DNA from: Candidatus Methanophagales archaeon
GTDB lineage: Archaea; Halobacteriota; Syntropharchaeia; Alkanophagales; Methanospirareceae
Assembly (NCBI GenBank): GCA_024699715.1
Contig: JANPRD010000002.1
Location: 124,001 to 188,000, forward strand
Reading direction: 5' to 3'
Length of the DNA stretch: 64,000 nucleotides
Numbering within the stretch: position 1 is the first letter of the stretch; each line of letters starts with the position of its first letter. Under the pieces are notes generated by a model that was not told where the DNA came from, did no database searches, and worked only from the letters and a program-made list of their open reading frames with translations. A program made the position numbers and the translations under genes. Positions 25,213-34,574 of this stretch are shown in pieces.

Positions 25213-26673
25213 ATGGGTATGTTCCCGAACTTGAAGGTAGTGTTGAGAGATTTGGGGAATATTCTGATTGTTTTCAGCGTTTTAGTCCTCATACTTATGA
25301 TTGTAGCGGTCATATTTCAAGAGTTTTTCGTGCTAAATAGCGTGTTTTATGTCGCATCATTCTCTTTTCTGCTTGGATTTTCATTCAGATATGCGTTTCG
25401 TGGTGCGAAGGAGACGGAATTGAAGCATGCGATGGTGTGTGCAGCGCTCGCTTGGCTCGTGATTCCTGCGATAAGTGCGTATCTTTTCGTTTCGGTTGAG
25501 CGATTCAGCATACTTGACGCCTTCTTTGAGGCGATGTCGGGTTGGACAGGCACAGGACTAACGATGGCACACCCATCAGAACTCACGAGAACGATGCAAT
25601 TCTGGCGAAGTTTCATGCAATGGGTCGGTGGTGTCGGCGTTATCGTGCTAATGGTCTCCGTTTTAGGTCGTCGCCCAGGCACAGGTGCATTCTACTTATA
25701 CAAAGCGGAGGCTCGTGAGGAGAAAATAAAGCCGAGTGTGATTTCAACAGTGCGAGCAATATGGTGGATTTACCTAATTTTCACCGCTATCGGCATTATT
25801 TTGTTCAAATTTGCGGGAATGCGTGCTTGGGAGGCGATAAATCATGCGATGACCGCTATCGGAACAGGAGGATTCACTGTTACAGAAGAAAGCATCGCTT
25901 ACTACCACAATCCTTGGGTGGAAGTGGCAATTATTCCGATAATGATGGCGGGAGCAATATCATTTATCGTTCATTATAAGGCTATGCATGGAGATTTAAA
26001 AGATTATGTAAAGGATATTCAGAGCAGAACATTTCTCATTCTCCTCTTTTTACTTCTAATTCCGCTTGTAGCGGTGAATTATTTCTTCTTTTATGGGGAT
26101 ATTCTCACCTCTTTACGCTTCTCCGCATTCCAACTCATTTCAGGCATCACATGCACGGGCTTTCAAACGGCGGATGTGCATGCTTGGTCGGGAGCTGCGA
26201 AGATGCTTGTTGCAATCGCTATGATTTTCGGCGGATGCGCAGGCTCAACCGCAGGAGGCATCAAAGTGTTGCGTGTGTTCATCGCATACAAAGGCATCTC
26301 AGACGCTGTCCGCAAGGCTTTCTTGCCGAAGCGGGCAGTGCTGCCTCACAAACTCGGCGAGCAGGTGCTTGACGATAAAGAGATGAACAGGGTCGTATCC
26401 GCAACAACGATGCTCATCCTCCTATGGATAATTTTCATTTTTGTGGGTGTCGCAGTCCTTTCTTATGTCGTTCCCCGTGAATATAGCATCACTGACATCA
26501 TTTTTGAGGTTTGTTCCGCTCAAGGAAATGTCGGTTTATCAACAGGTATCACAAATAAATGGCTTCATCCCGCTGGAAAAATCATTCTTATAATAAATAT
26601 GTGGATAGGACGCCTCGAAATTATACCTGTTCTCATGCTATTCAGGTCGGTTTTCAAAGGATTCAAGCCCTGA
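25213..26673 (+). CDS. trkH: Trk-type potassium transporter membrane subunit TrkH
   Basis: 486 aa with about ten hydrophobic segments. The four pore-loop motifs of the family are visible: AMSGWTGTGLTMA, AITAIGTGGFTVTEE (here HAMTAIGTGGFTVTEE), ISGITCTGFQTADVHAW and CSAQGNVGLSTGI. GGCAGSTAGGIKVLRV matches the conserved helix region. It forms the potassium channel gated by TrkA, encoded just upstream. The last segments (WLHPAGKIILIINMWIGRLEIIPVLMLF) end normally. Confidence 0.93.
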   Translation: MGMFPNLKVVLRDLGNILIVFSVLVLILMIVAVIFQEFFVLNSVFYVASFSFLLGFSFRYAFRGAKETELKHAMVCAALAWLVIPAISAYLFVSVERFSILDAFFEAMSGWTGTGLTMAHPSELTRTMQFWRSFMQWVGGVGVIVLMVSVLGRRPGTGAFYLYKAEAREEKIKPSVISTVRAIWWIYLIFTAIGIILFKFAGMRAWEAINHAMTAIGTGGFTVTEESIAYYHNPWVEVAIIPIMMAGAISFIVHYKAMHGDLKDYVKDIQSRTFLILLFLLLIPLVAVNYFFFYGDILTSLRFSAFQLISGITCTGFQTADVHAWSGAAKMLVAIAMIFGGCAGSTAGGIKVLRVFIAYKGISDAVRKAFLPKRAVLPHKLGEQVLDDKEMNRVVSATTMLILLWIIFIFVGVAVLSYVVPREYSITDIIFEVCSAQGNVGLSTGITNKWLHPAGKIILIINMWIGRLEIIPVLMLFRSVFKGFKP

Positions 26674-26737
26674 GTCGGCGGAGGCGGTGGCGGGGCGGTG
26701 TTAGCGAGCAAGGTAGAAGGAATGGCACAACGGCAAC

Positions 26738-27253
26738 TCAGGAGACGAGCTCAGCACCTTTTTCAACGACGATTCTGCAAGGCGTCGGTAGTTTGTATGA
26801 TGCTCTTTTCAGCGCCTCCTTCGCAAATTCGTAGTTTTCAGGATTCACGCTCACGCTCATTATTCGCTGCCCCGCTTTGACCCTCGCAGCCGTCCCAACA
26901 GGACGACCGAAAGCTCTTCGCATTCCGCTTGAAATCCTGTCTGCGCCTGCACCGACCGCAAGTTTATGCTCTCTCAACACATGATGCGGGAAAACTCGGA
27001 TTTTCATATAGAAGTTGTTGCGACCAACTCGCTTCATCAGCAGTTTGTTCGCTGAAATCCTCGCAGCTTCAAGTGCGCTGTGCCTTATTTGACACGCCTC
27101 CTCAGCGACAAGCGAGACGCAGACGGCGAAATCCCCCTTCGGATTTCCCATGTCGAAAATCCTTATTTTGCTACCCGGAACGCCTCGCATGTATTCCCTG
27201 CGCACATACGGTCGTTCAAGCCTCCGATACATCCTCGCAGGCTTACGAGCCAT
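26738..27253 (-). CDS. rpl10e: Large-subunit ribosomal protein L10e (uL16)
   Basis: 171 aa. [37 protein letters not shown] at the N-terminus, and the core [46 protein letters not shown], are diagnostic for the archaeal/eukaryotic L10e (bacterial L16). It sits near the peptidyl-transferase site of the 50S subunit. Length is normal. The minus-strand leader (27254-27360) is purine-rich, and gattaaatg near 27355-27366 may be its TATA element. Confidence 0.95.
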   Translation of the reverse strand: MARKPARMYRRLERPYVRREYMRGVPGSKIRIFDMGNPKGDFAVCVSLVAEEACQIRHSALEAARISANKLLMKRVGRNNFYMKIRVFPHHVLREHKLAVGAGADRISSGMRRAFGRPVGTAARVKAGQRIMSVSVNPENYEFAKEALKRASYKLPTPCRIVVEKGAELVS

Positions 27254-27487
27254 CTCTCATTCACCACCTTCTTACCTCTTCATCCCCCTTCTTTTTCTCC
27301 CCTTTTTCTCTATTTTCTTCACGCTTTCTTTTTCCACTCTCCACCCGCTTCTTTTCATTCATTTAATCTTTCTCATCAAAAACAGCAAAAACTGAAAATA
27401 AACAAGTCACTTTCGCTTTGCTCTTGAGCTTTCCGAACTGCAAAGCGTCATTTCGCACTAATTCCTTACCGCTTCCGCAGTGTGCTT

Positions 27488-28072
27488 TCAAGAGGGAACG
27501 CAGAACGATGGACGCAAGCATAGGAAGGGCAGGATTTTTCTCAAAGCGATTGATGGATAGCCTAAGAAAGGCACCCTCGCACGAGCAACGCCGATTATCC
27601 ATTCAGGCTTCACAGGCTGCACTCGCTCATGACCGACGAGCAACGCAACTTGGTCCGCATAAGGGTTCGCATCGCCCTTTGTGATGTATCCTGCGTGCGG
27701 TGCAGGTCTCCCGTCAGGCATTTCCTCGCCCTTCTCAACCCATTTCATCGCTCTGTGAATGATTGGTGTGACATCGTTGCGACCATTCGGTCGGTAAATA
27801 ATCACATCTCCGTAGTCTCCGAATGTCTTGTAGCCGATTTTCTTGCCTTCCTCGTAAGTTGTGATATTTGTGCGAGATGGCGAAAGGACAAAAATCAAAT
27901 CGCCGACATGCATGTGTGGCTCCATGCTTCCCGACTCTACTGCGAAGCCGAGATGCCATGTGCCTGTCGCCGCATACGCCACCGAAACGACAACTCCTAT
28001 TATTATCGCGACCTCCAAAGCGAGCTTGCCCAACTCCACAAGCCAATCCGTTGAAGAGCTCATTTCCGCCAC
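27488..28072 (-). CDS. Signal peptidase I (S26B, archaeal type)
   Basis: 194 aa. One N-terminal membrane anchor (LALEVAIIIGVVVSVAYAATG) precedes the catalytic Ser in VESGSMEPHMHVGDLIFV, the His in TPIIHRAMKWVE and the Asp in YITKGDANPYADQ, the Ser-His-Asp arrangement of archaeal and ER signal peptidases (bacterial enzymes use Ser-Lys). It removes signal peptides on the outer face of the membrane. The C-terminal 25 residues are hydrophobic and may form a second membrane segment (GYPSIALRKILPFLCL). Confidence 0.88.
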   Translation of the reverse strand: MAEMSSSTDWLVELGKLALEVAIIIGVVVSVAYAATGTWHLGFAVESGSMEPHMHVGDLIFVLSPSRTNITTYEEGKKIGYKTFGDYGDVIIYRPNGRNDVTPIIHRAMKWVEKGEEMPDGRPAPHAGYITKGDANPYADQVALLVGHERVQPVKPEWIIGVARARVPFLGYPSIALRKILPFLCLRPSFCVPS

Positions 28073-28101
28073 CCTCTCACCTCACTCATTCCTCTCTCCG
28101 C

Positions 28102-28647
28102 TCAAGCATCCTCTAAATTTAAACCTTTCCTCGCAAGCTTTCGCAAGCACTTCTCGCAGAATCGCCAACTTTTGATGTCAGTGTCCAGAAGCGAGTTTGA
28201 GAAGTGCATCACGCACCTTCGGTTCGGACAGTGCGAAAGACCCAAGACATGCCCAATCTCATGAACTGCCTCCTTCAAAGCCCGCTCCTTGAGCTTTTCT
28301 TCAGCCTCCTTCGCCTCAGTTACGCCCCATTTAAGCCTGAAAAGCGATATAATTGCCCTCCTTCCACCTAATTCCGCCTCTCCAAACACAAAATTCAAGC
28401 CTTCAGCGTAAATATCCGCATCCAAAACCGCTAAAACGACATCGCATCTGCTTGGAATAGGAAGCGAATAAAGGATAACTGTTGAGTTATACTGCATCCT
28501 GAGATGATTAAAAGCGTGTTCAGGTATCTCTGAACGCCCAAGAATCCTCGCTGAACCGAAGATTTTTGAGAGTTTCTCATTCAAAAACGCTAATATTTGC
28601 CCTTCCACTTCCCCTAAAGGAAGAATGCACACTTCCATTTTTCTCAC
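28102..28647 (-). CDS. amzA: Archaemetzincin (zinc metalloprotease AmzA)
   Basis: 181 aa. The zinc-binding motif HEIGHVLGLSHCPNRRCVMHFSNS has the three His of HExxHxxGxxH followed by a Met-turn (VMHF), and the CxxC-type cysteines (CPNRRC, FCEKCLRKLA) are the second metal site unique to archaemetzincins. The N-terminal half (EVCILPLGEVEGQILAFLNEKLS, DVVLAVLDADIYAEGLNFVFGEAELGG) matches the family. The physiological substrate is unknown. Confidence 0.92.
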   Translation of the reverse strand: MRKMEVCILPLGEVEGQILAFLNEKLSKIFGSARILGRSEIPEHAFNHLRMQYNSTVILYSLPIPSRCDVVLAVLDADIYAEGLNFVFGEAELGGRRAIISLFRLKWGVTEAKEAEEKLKERALKEAVHEIGHVLGLSHCPNRRCVMHFSNSLLDTDIKSWRFCEKCLRKLARKGLNLEDA

Positions 28648-28659
28648 TCACTCGGTTCC

Positions 28660-29808
28660 TCACTCGGCGAACGCAAGCAAATGCTTATTTCCGATATTCA
28701 CATGCTTCAAATACCGCTTAGCAGCCTCATAGCACCTCTTTACTTGCGATTTCGGTGTTATTGGCAAGTCTCTCATATAAAAATCGGGATGAAAAACGAG
28801 CAATGAATAGGGAATCTCATCGTTTATGCTCGCAATAAATTCAGCAATGCGAGAAACTTCTATCTCATCAACATAAAAAGGGACAAGAAGCGTCGTCGCT
28901 GTGAGAACAGGCGGGTCTGAACCTTCAAAAAATTCATTCGCAATCATCTCAAAGTTCTCGTATGCCCGCTTGTTAGGGACGCCGCAGAGCGCCTCACTCA
29001 AATGAGGGTCAAAAGCCTTGAGGTCAAATTTCACGATTCCTCCGCTGCGAAGCGAGATTTCAGCCGCTTTACGCACTAAAGAGCGGTTTCCGCAGCCGTT
29101 CCACTCCCAGCATATTCTAACGCCTTCAATTGATTCGGATGCTCGGATTGCGAAGGGTAGTTGAGGCTCTGGGCTTCCTCCGAAGAAGCAGACGCAGTAG
29201 ACATCCTGACGAGAGGCGAGTGCCACAAAATCAGAGACGGTGTGCCGTGAAGCTCTGCTCAAATCCTTGTGCGTTGCGTTCTGGCAGAAGAGGCAGTTGA
29301 AGTTGCAGCCGTAGAAGAAGACCGCAAGATTCACTTTGTTGCGTTGTGCGCTTCCGGGGCAGAACCACGCTGCACAGCAGTTCGTCGGCAATGCGTCGTA
29401 GTATGCGTAGAAAAGACCCGCATTTTCTCCACTACCCCATTCACTTCCCTCAGTTTCCGCTCCAGTAGCGTGTGAAAAGCGGGTAGGAGAGGCGAGAAAG
29501 CGTAGAGAACCGCCGATATTCATGCGAAGACCGCAGTATCCTCGCTCTCCTTCCCTTAATTCGCACTCATTCGCACATATCTTGCACTTCACCACGCCTC
29601 TACCACCGCTCTCCCTTTCCGCTCCTTCTTCGCCACTACCTCGCTCTCTCCGCTCTCTCGGTGGCTCCGCAGGAAGCCCATATCTCTCCCTCACTCGCCT
29701 GTGCGCCTTTTTCACTAATTCCTCGCCAAGTCCCGACCTCAAGCATTCCGCACAGACCCCCAAAACACTCGCAGCTTTCCCTCTGCGACAAATCTCACAC
29801 AGCTGCAT
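28660..29808 (-). CDS. Radical SAM protein, PflA/AmrS-like
   Basis: 382 aa from ATG 29808. The cluster-binding motif CNFNCLFCQN is followed by FFGGSPEP and a TIM-barrel-like body (GIVKFDLKAFDPHLSEALCGVPNKRAYENFEMI, LTATTLLVPFYVDEIEVSRIAEFIASI). Two additional Cys groups occur: CEICRRGKAASVLGVCAEC at the N-terminus (zinc-ribbon-like) and CKICANECELREGERGYCGLR, as in PflA-like AmmeMemo enzymes. It probably activates or modifies a protein or metabolite, target unknown. Between the two Cys groups lies a Glu/Arg/Gly-rich insert (PRERRERGSGEEGAERE). Confidence 0.75.
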   Translation of the reverse strand: MQLCEICRRGKAASVLGVCAECLRSGLGEELVKKAHRRVRERYGLPAEPPRERRERGSGEEGAERESGGRGVVKCKICANECELREGERGYCGLRMNIGGSLRFLASPTRFSHATGAETEGSEWGSGENAGLFYAYYDALPTNCCAAWFCPGSAQRNKVNLAVFFYGCNFNCLFCQNATHKDLSRASRHTVSDFVALASRQDVYCVCFFGGSPEPQLPFAIRASESIEGVRICWEWNGCGNRSLVRKAAEISLRSGGIVKFDLKAFDPHLSEALCGVPNKRAYENFEMIANEFFEGSDPPVLTATTLLVPFYVDEIEVSRIAEFIASINDEIPYSLLVFHPDFYMRDLPITPKSQVKRCYEAAKRYLKHVNIGNKHLLAFAE

Positions 29809-29839
29809 CTCTTTATTTTGGAATTCCTTAAAGAAAACG

Positions 29840-31230
29840 ATGGCTAAATGCAAATTCAAATCGGGTAACAGGGAATGGGAATGCCCGCTTGAAGCCCTTC
29901 CGGGAGAAGAATACTGCTACTGGCACAAGGAAGAAGAAGGGAAAGAGCCTGACGATGCGAAGTTAAGGGAATTAAAGGAGAATAAGATTTTAGAGGTATT
30001 TTTAAGAAAAGCGAAGTTAAGTGGAAAAGAACTCCAGAATGCTTTCCTTTCGGTTTGCAAATCTTCAAGGAGCTGACCTTTCGTTTGCAAATCTTCAAGG
30101 AGCTGACCTTTCGGGTGCAAATCTTCAAGGAGCTGACCTTTCGTTTGCAAATCTTCAAGGAGCTGCCTTGGATGCAAACTTCAAGAGCTCCTTGGGTGCA
30201 AAACTTCAAGGAGCTGACCTTCGGATGCAAATCTTCAAGGAGCTGACCTTCGGGTGCAAATCTTGAGGGTGCAAATTTATTCGGTGTGAGGGCAGATTCG
30301 GAAACTCGCTTGGATGGAGCAAATTTGACATACGCAAATCTTTACCACTCTTACCTTGACGAGACGAAGACGCTCAGGAATGCGAAATTTGAGAGTGAGA
30401 AGGAGATTAATGAGATTGTTGCGGATTTTCTTAAAAAAGGAATAAAGAATTGGCAGTTCTTGATGTGGAGAAGATTGAAAGGGATAATTCCGAAGTTGTG
30501 GCAAGGCTTCTTGAAGAGGGATTGGTCAGGTATGTTTGCGAGGAGAAAGAATAGTCTTTTTTGACAGGAAGAGGCGGAGGGTTGTTAGGATTCCGGGAAA
30601 TGCAGAAACAAAATTTTTCAAAGACTTCGGAAGAGGAGGAATTCTGAAGAAGAGAGAATTATGTTGAAATAAGCGAACTTAACGATTTAATAGAGAGGAA
30701 TGGACTTGAGAAATATCTTTACGAAGGAAGCGTAAAGAAACTTTACGAGGCATCCTACGAAGTTTACAACAATCTCTACTACTTTTACATTCAAAATGGG
30801 AGGCTTGAAGAGGCGTTGCGTATGCATTACAGGAGATGTGAGGTTAGGAGGAAGTTATTGAGGGAGCAAGGTTGGATTAACTGCTTGAGGTCGTGGATAT
30901 ACGATTTCTTCATTTTGAAGTTACTGACGGGCTATGGAGTGAAGATTTCAAGACCGTTAATAGCGTCAGCAATAATAATTTCAATATTCGCATTCCTCTT
31001 CTGGCTTACGAATGGAATAGTCAAGAATGTGAATGGAAAAATGGTCGCTCCTGACTTCGTTGACTACATTTACCACAGTTATCACATTCACGAGCTTAGG
31101 ATACTCAAATATTCAGCCGAATCTTGCGGTAGGACACATTCCGCAGGTCTTAGCAGCTGCTGAATCTATCTTGGGAGCATTAATGATGGCTCTACTCATA
31201 TTCACAATTACTTACCGTGTTTCTCGCTAA
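29840..31230 (+). pseudogene. Pentapeptide-repeat ion channel protein, broken by at least six frame changes
   Basis: The N-terminus (29840: MAKCKFKSGNREWECPLEALPGEEYCYWHKEE) leads into pentapeptide repeats of the form [10 protein letters not shown], then LEGANLF and LDGANLTYANLYHSYLDE. A charged middle follows (DVEKIERDNSEVVARLLEEG, IVFFDRKRRRVVRIPG), then YEASYEVYNNLYYFYIQNGRLEEALRMHYRRCEVRRKLL, a membrane segment (LIASAIIISIFAFLFWLTNGI), a pore loop (TVITFTSLGYSNIQP) and a last helix (AESILGALMMALLIFTITYRVSR). Archaeal proteins with this order act as potassium-channel-like pores. The frame changes near 30052, 30220, 30436, 30550, 30657 and 31070; four are +1, two -1. Intermediate stops are few, so the damage is indel-driven. 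Confidence 0.75.
30049..30260 (+). repeat. Tandem 30-base repeats encoding pentapeptide units
   Basis: The unit gcaaatcttcaaggagctga plus ccttTcgttt is repeated four times nearly exactly from 30057, then in diverged form to about 30260. The copies differ by single T or G losses and gains (ctttcggtttgc, ctttcgtttgc, ccttcggatgc), which shift the reading frame. The repeat encodes [14 protein letters not shown] pentapeptides. Confidence 0.85.
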
Positions 31231-31278
31231 CGCTCTGAATGGGATTTGAGTGGCGAGGAAGAGAAAGCAGCAGAAAGC

Positions 31279-31881
31279 CTATCCATTAAGAACAGGGAAG
31301 AGACCGCATAGACCGTCAGCGATGAATTGAATAGCGATTGCAGCGACGATAATAGCGACGACTTTGCTCAGGACGGAAGAGCCTTTTTCGCCGAGTATGC
31401 GGTATATTTGCTCAGAAAGAGAGAGGACGAGCCAAGTGGCGAAGATTGCAGCAGCAATTGCGAGAAGCACAACAATATCGCTGAAAGACTGCAGGATTGT
31501 CATTACTGTTGTAATCGCACCCGGACCAGCAAGAAGCGGCGTCCCCATCGGAACGGCGCCGACGCCAGCAGTTGCACGCAATTTCCTCTCAGATGCACCG
31601 CCTCCGAGTATGTCAAGAGCGATGAACATGAGCAGGATGCCGCCTGCAACCTTGAAACTCGCTAATTCTATGTTCAAAGCGAATAGTATGGCTTTTCCGA
31701 GAAATGCGAAAGTGAAGAGCAGGATTGCAGCAACAAGAACCGCACTTCCCAATTCTCGCTTCCTCTCCTCCCTGCTCATCCCTTTTGTGATTGCGATGAA
31801 TATGGGAACATTCCCAGGCGGGTCCATCACAACAAAAAGCATGAAGAACGCCTTCGCAACCAAAACCCATTCCTCCACCAT
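31279..31881 (-). CDS. MarC family integral membrane protein
   Basis: 200 aa from ATG 31881. KAFFMLFVVMDPPGNVPIFIAITKGMS is the family signature; five or six membrane helices follow, with PMGTPLLAGPGAITTVMTI in the middle, the second hallmark. MarC-family proteins are membrane proteins of uncertain transport function. The frame stays open upstream to 32010 but that part would overlap the divergent rfcS gene; the AT-rich ataataattt before 31881 suits a promoter region. Confidence 0.85.
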   Translation of the reverse strand: MVEEWVLVAKAFFMLFVVMDPPGNVPIFIAITKGMSREERKRELGSAVLVAAILLFTFAFLGKAILFALNIELASFKVAGGILLMFIALDILGGGASERKLRATAGVGAVPMGTPLLAGPGAITTVMTILQSFSDIVVLLAIAAAIFATWLVLSLSEQIYRILGEKGSSVLSKVVAIIVAAIAIQFIADGLCGLFPVLNG

Positions 31882-31940
31882 AAATAATAATAAGGAGGAG
31901 CAGGCTTGAAAAAGACAACACAAGCGAAGGAGAATGGGAA

Positions 31941-32630
31941 ATGCGTGAAGAGGTCTGGGTTGAGAAATACCGACCGAGAACGCTTCAAGAAATCGTAGGT
32001 CAGGATGCAATCGTGAGAAACTTGCAGTCCTATGTGAAAAGTGGAAATCTACCTCACCTCATATTCGCAGGTCCTGCGGGCGTAGGTAAGACCGCTGCTG
32101 CGATTGCTCTTGCTCGTGAGCTCTTCGGCGATTTCTGGCGTGAGAATTTCGTTGAGTTGAATGCGAGTGTTGCGCCTGAAACTCCTATTCTCGTCAGGGA
32201 GCGAGGAGTAATAAAGCAAACAAACTTCGCCGAACTCGCATCAAAATTCTTCAAGGGAAACGAAAAATATGCAAAACTACCAATTGAAATACTCTCAATT
32301 GACCGCAATTACAATATAAAATTCATGCCCGCAACATATATTTCAAGGCATAAAGTTGATAAAATTGCGGAGATTAGATATGAAGGTGGCATAATAAGGA
32401 CGAGTTTGAGTCATTCTGTGATTGTTATGGACGAAGCGGGTGGATTAGTGCCGAAGAGCGTTTCAGCGTTAGGAGTTGGCGATTTGCTACTGACATTCAC
32501 ATCCGCTCAGAGCGGGACGCATTTTTGCCTGCGAAGACGGTCATTCATTTGCTTGAGCGATGTGGAGCGGAAGCGAAAGAGTGGGCACTGCGAAATCAGT
32601 CAAACGGAAGAATCTCAAAGCGTGTTGTGA
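31941..32630 (+). CDS. rfcS: Replication factor C small subunit, N-terminal extein and intein N-part (frame-broken)
   Basis: [21 protein letters not shown] and [25 protein letters not shown] (Walker A) identify the clamp-loader small subunit. The host sequence stops at residue 75 (ENFVELNA) and an intein begins at Ser76 ([14 protein letters not shown], splicing block A); block B is [16 protein letters not shown]. The frame then runs out of homology after [14 protein letters not shown] and stops at 32630, while the intein and the C-terminal extein continue in another frame from about 32520. Without a frame change or joining in trans, no intact RfcS is made from this locus. Confidence 0.88.
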   Translation: MREEVWVEKYRPRTLQEIVGQDAIVRNLQSYVKSGNLPHLIFAGPAGVGKTAAAIALARELFGDFWRENFVELNASVAPETPILVRERGVIKQTNFAELASKFFKGNEKYAKLPIEILSIDRNYNIKFMPATYISRHKVDKIAEIRYEGGIIRTSLSHSVIVMDEAGGLVPKSVSALGVGDLLLTFTSAQSGTHFCLRRRSFICLSDVERKRKSGHCEISQTEESQSVL

Positions 32631-32821
32631 GAAAGCTTCTTGAGGCTTCAGAGGAGGAAAATGATGCGATAAAGAGGCTGAAGGAGTTATTAAATGCACC
32701 GATTTCGGCTGTTTTTGTGCGTGAAATAAGGATAGAGGAGTATAATGATTTTGTTTATGATGTTTCAGTGCCGGGAAGTGAGATGTTCTGGGGAGGAACA
32801 ACGCCCATTTTACTGCATAAT
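32166..32821 (+). mobile_element. Intein in rfcS (about 218 codons, frame-broken inside)
   Basis: The insertion splits the conserved ELNA|SDERG motif of RFC small subunits, a known intein insertion point. It starts with Ser ([10 protein letters not shown]), has block B (RTSLSHSV), block F ([19 protein letters not shown]) and ends HN (PILLHN) before Ser+1 of SDERG. No LAGLIDADG homing-endonuclease motif is visible; the middle reads [23 protein letters not shown], then [27 protein letters not shown]. The length 656 is not a multiple of three. The frame changes by -1 (or +2) at about 32480-32530, where a run of five T occurs (32522-32526). Confidence 0.85.
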
Positions 32822-33586
32822 AGCGATGAACGGGGGATTGAGACGGTGAGGAAAAGCATTAAAAACACTGCAAGGAGTGTTCCAATAAACGCACCTTTCA
32901 AAATCATTTTTCTTGACGAGGCGGATGCTCTCACGCATGATGCCCAATCCGCACTCCGAAGAACGATGGAGCAATACTCCGAAACATGCAGATTCATATT
33001 CAGTGTGAATCTTTCGGCAAAACTAATAGAGCCAATACAGTCAAGATGCGCAATTTTCAGGTTCAAACCGCTTCCTGATGACGCTATCGCTCAACGCATT
33101 AGATATATTGCATCGCAGGAAAAATTGGAATTAGATGAAGATGCGCTCAATGCCATTGTTTTTGTTGCGAATGGGGATATGCGAAGGGCAATAAATACGC
33201 TTCAGAGCGCAGCTGCATTGAGCAAACGGATAACTGCGGACATGATTTACGAGATAACTGCGACTGCTCGTCCTGAGGATGTTGAGGTTCTTGTGCGGAA
33301 CGCTCTCGCAGGAAAATTCACAGAAGCGTTGAGAAAGCTTGACGAGTTGAGAGCAGAAGGCATATTCGCAGACGAAATTCTCGCTCAAATGCATAGAATA
33401 GTGATGAATATGAATATTCCAGCGGAGAAGAAAGTTCAAATTTTGAGCAGAATTGGAGAAGTTGACTTCAGAATATCGGAAGGTGCGAATGAAAAGATTC
33501 AATTAGATGCTCTTATTGCTTTTATTTGCCTGCTTTCCAGCAAGAATGAGCGTGAGATGAGCAAGAATTGCGTTGAAATAGGCTAA
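32525..33586 (+). CDS. rfcS: RFC small subunit, intein C-part and C-terminal extein (frame-broken)
   Basis: From about residue 101 this frame is a complete RfcS C-terminal body: [55 protein letters not shown] (Walker B DEAD and sensor 1), [13 protein letters not shown] (Arg finger SRC) and [15 protein letters not shown] (sensor 2). The first about 100 residues are the C-terminal half of the intein. Its only upstream start is a TTG at 32525 without a ribosome-binding site. RfcS plus the large subunit loads PCNA, whose gene lies at 11009. Confidence 0.88.
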   Translation: MPAKTVIHLLERCGAEAKEWALRNQSNGRISKRVVRKLLEASEEENDAIKRLKELLNAPISAVFVREIRIEEYNDFVYDVSVPGSEMFWGGTTPILLHNSDERGIETVRKSIKNTARSVPINAPFKIIFLDEADALTHDAQSALRRTMEQYSETCRFIFSVNLSAKLIEPIQSRCAIFRFKPLPDDAIAQRIRYIASQEKLELDEDALNAIVFVANGDMRRAINTLQSAAALSKRITADMIYEITATARPEDVEVLVRNALAGKFTEALRKLDELRAEGIFADEILAQMHRIVMNMNIPAEKKVQILSRIGEVDFRISEGANEKIQLDALIAFICLLSSKNEREMSKNCVEIG

Positions 33587-34365
33587 AAAATCTTTCTAAA
33601 CACCTCTTCGCCGCCTGCGAATCGCCGAACATACTCTGAAGCGGCTGCTAAACCCCGCTCTAAATCTTTTAGAGGCAATTTTGGAACGCCATAAGCGACG
33701 AGAAGGACATTTTTCGTGTCTTCTCGCACCTTCGTCGCTTCAACATCGCCATGAACATACACGCATAGCACCTTTTCTGCATCCGTCAGAACTAACTCAC
33801 GACCCGTTAGCCTCCTCTTTCGGTTTCCGATGAGTGTGACTTCCTCTCCTTCGCTTGCGAATCGCACTTTCAAATGCAACACATCGCTCTCTTTTGAGAG
33901 CCTTTCAAGGTCAAATGCGCTGAAAGTGATGAGCGTCTTCACGGAGGCGATGTTGCACGCATCAACGACAGGCGAAATGCTCGGCAGTCCCGAACCTGCG
34001 AGAATTCTACGAATGAGCGCCTCAGACGCAGGACGCACTTTCGTGGGGTCAACGCCCATTCGCCAGAAGAAGTCCCGCTGAATTCGTAGCAGAGGCACAT
34101 CTTTGAGCGTGTGCAAGTCGTAAGTCCTCCGAATCTCCTCTTCAACCTCTCGCCTCTCTCGCTCAATCCACTCTCTTTCAATTCCTTTTCCCGCCTTTTC
34201 CGCAGACACCCCTCCTACTCCCTCGCTCTTGCTCTCGCTCTTGCTCTCGCTCAAGCAATTCCGCAGGATTGCAACGCCGATGCGAATGTCCTCAAACTTC
34301 TGCCTCACTCGCTCTTCCACAGAGAAACGCAATTCAATCGCAGCCGACGCCTCACTCATCTCCAC
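33583..34365 (-). CDS. B3/B4 tRNA-binding domain protein (COG3382-like)
   Basis: 260 aa. The segment RRTYDLHTLKDVPLLRIQRDFFWRMGVDPTKVRPASEALIRRILAGSGLPSISPVVDACNIASVKTLITFSAFDLE is the B3/B4 (editing) domain found in phenylalanyl-tRNA synthetase beta subunits and as free-standing proteins in archaea and bacteria. The later RKRRLTGRELVLTDAEKVLCVYVHGD fits the same fold. A free-standing role, perhaps hydrolysing mischarged tRNA, is inference. A Ser/Lys/Glu-rich insert (SESKSESKSEGVGGVSAEK) separates the N-terminal strands. The stop overlaps that of rfcS by four bases. Confidence 0.8.
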   Translation of the reverse strand: MEMSEASAAIELRFSVEERVRQKFEDIRIGVAILRNCLSESKSESKSEGVGGVSAEKAGKGIEREWIERERREVEEEIRRTYDLHTLKDVPLLRIQRDFFWRMGVDPTKVRPASEALIRRILAGSGLPSISPVVDACNIASVKTLITFSAFDLERLSKESDVLHLKVRFASEGEEVTLIGNRKRRLTGRELVLTDAEKVLCVYVHGDVEATKVREDTKNVLLVAYGVPKLPLKDLERGLAAASEYVRRFAGGEEVFRKIF

Positions 34366-34381
34366 TTCCCATCCTTTCCGC

Positions 34382-34574
34382 TCAAATCTCCTCCATTAGA
34401 ATTGTATGCTTCGTCAAATTCACCTCTTTTATCCTTCCATTCACCTCTTTTACATCTCCGAGAATGCCTACCATCCTTATCCTTGAGCCTTCTACGCTCA
34501 CGAACACCACATCTTCCATTAGCAGTTTCTTGCTTTCCGTCCTTACGCATGATTAAAACTGTTGATTCGCACAT
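34382..34574 (-). pseudogene. CooT-like nickel-binding protein, broken by one +1 frame change
   Basis: Too short for ordinary gene finding. From ATG 34574 the frame reads MCESTVLIMRKDGKQ, the CooT N-terminus with its Cys2. One base later in frame, LLMEDVVFVSVEGSRIRMVGILG then DVKEVNGRIKEVNLTKHTILMEEI continues to TGA at 34382-34384, the normal CooT body. The total would be about 64 aa, the family's usual size. CooT dimers bind nickel through Cys2, originally linked to CO dehydrogenase maturation. The start overlaps the end of the FwdC-like gene by 22 bases, suggesting coupling. The frame change lies near caagaaactg (about 34525). Confidence 0.7.

Noticed and set aside
30049..30260. Tandem 30-base repeats that could be mistaken for a CRISPR array
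   Set aside because: The repeats are directly adjacent without unique spacers and encode pentapeptide repeats of a protein, so this is a protein-repeat region.
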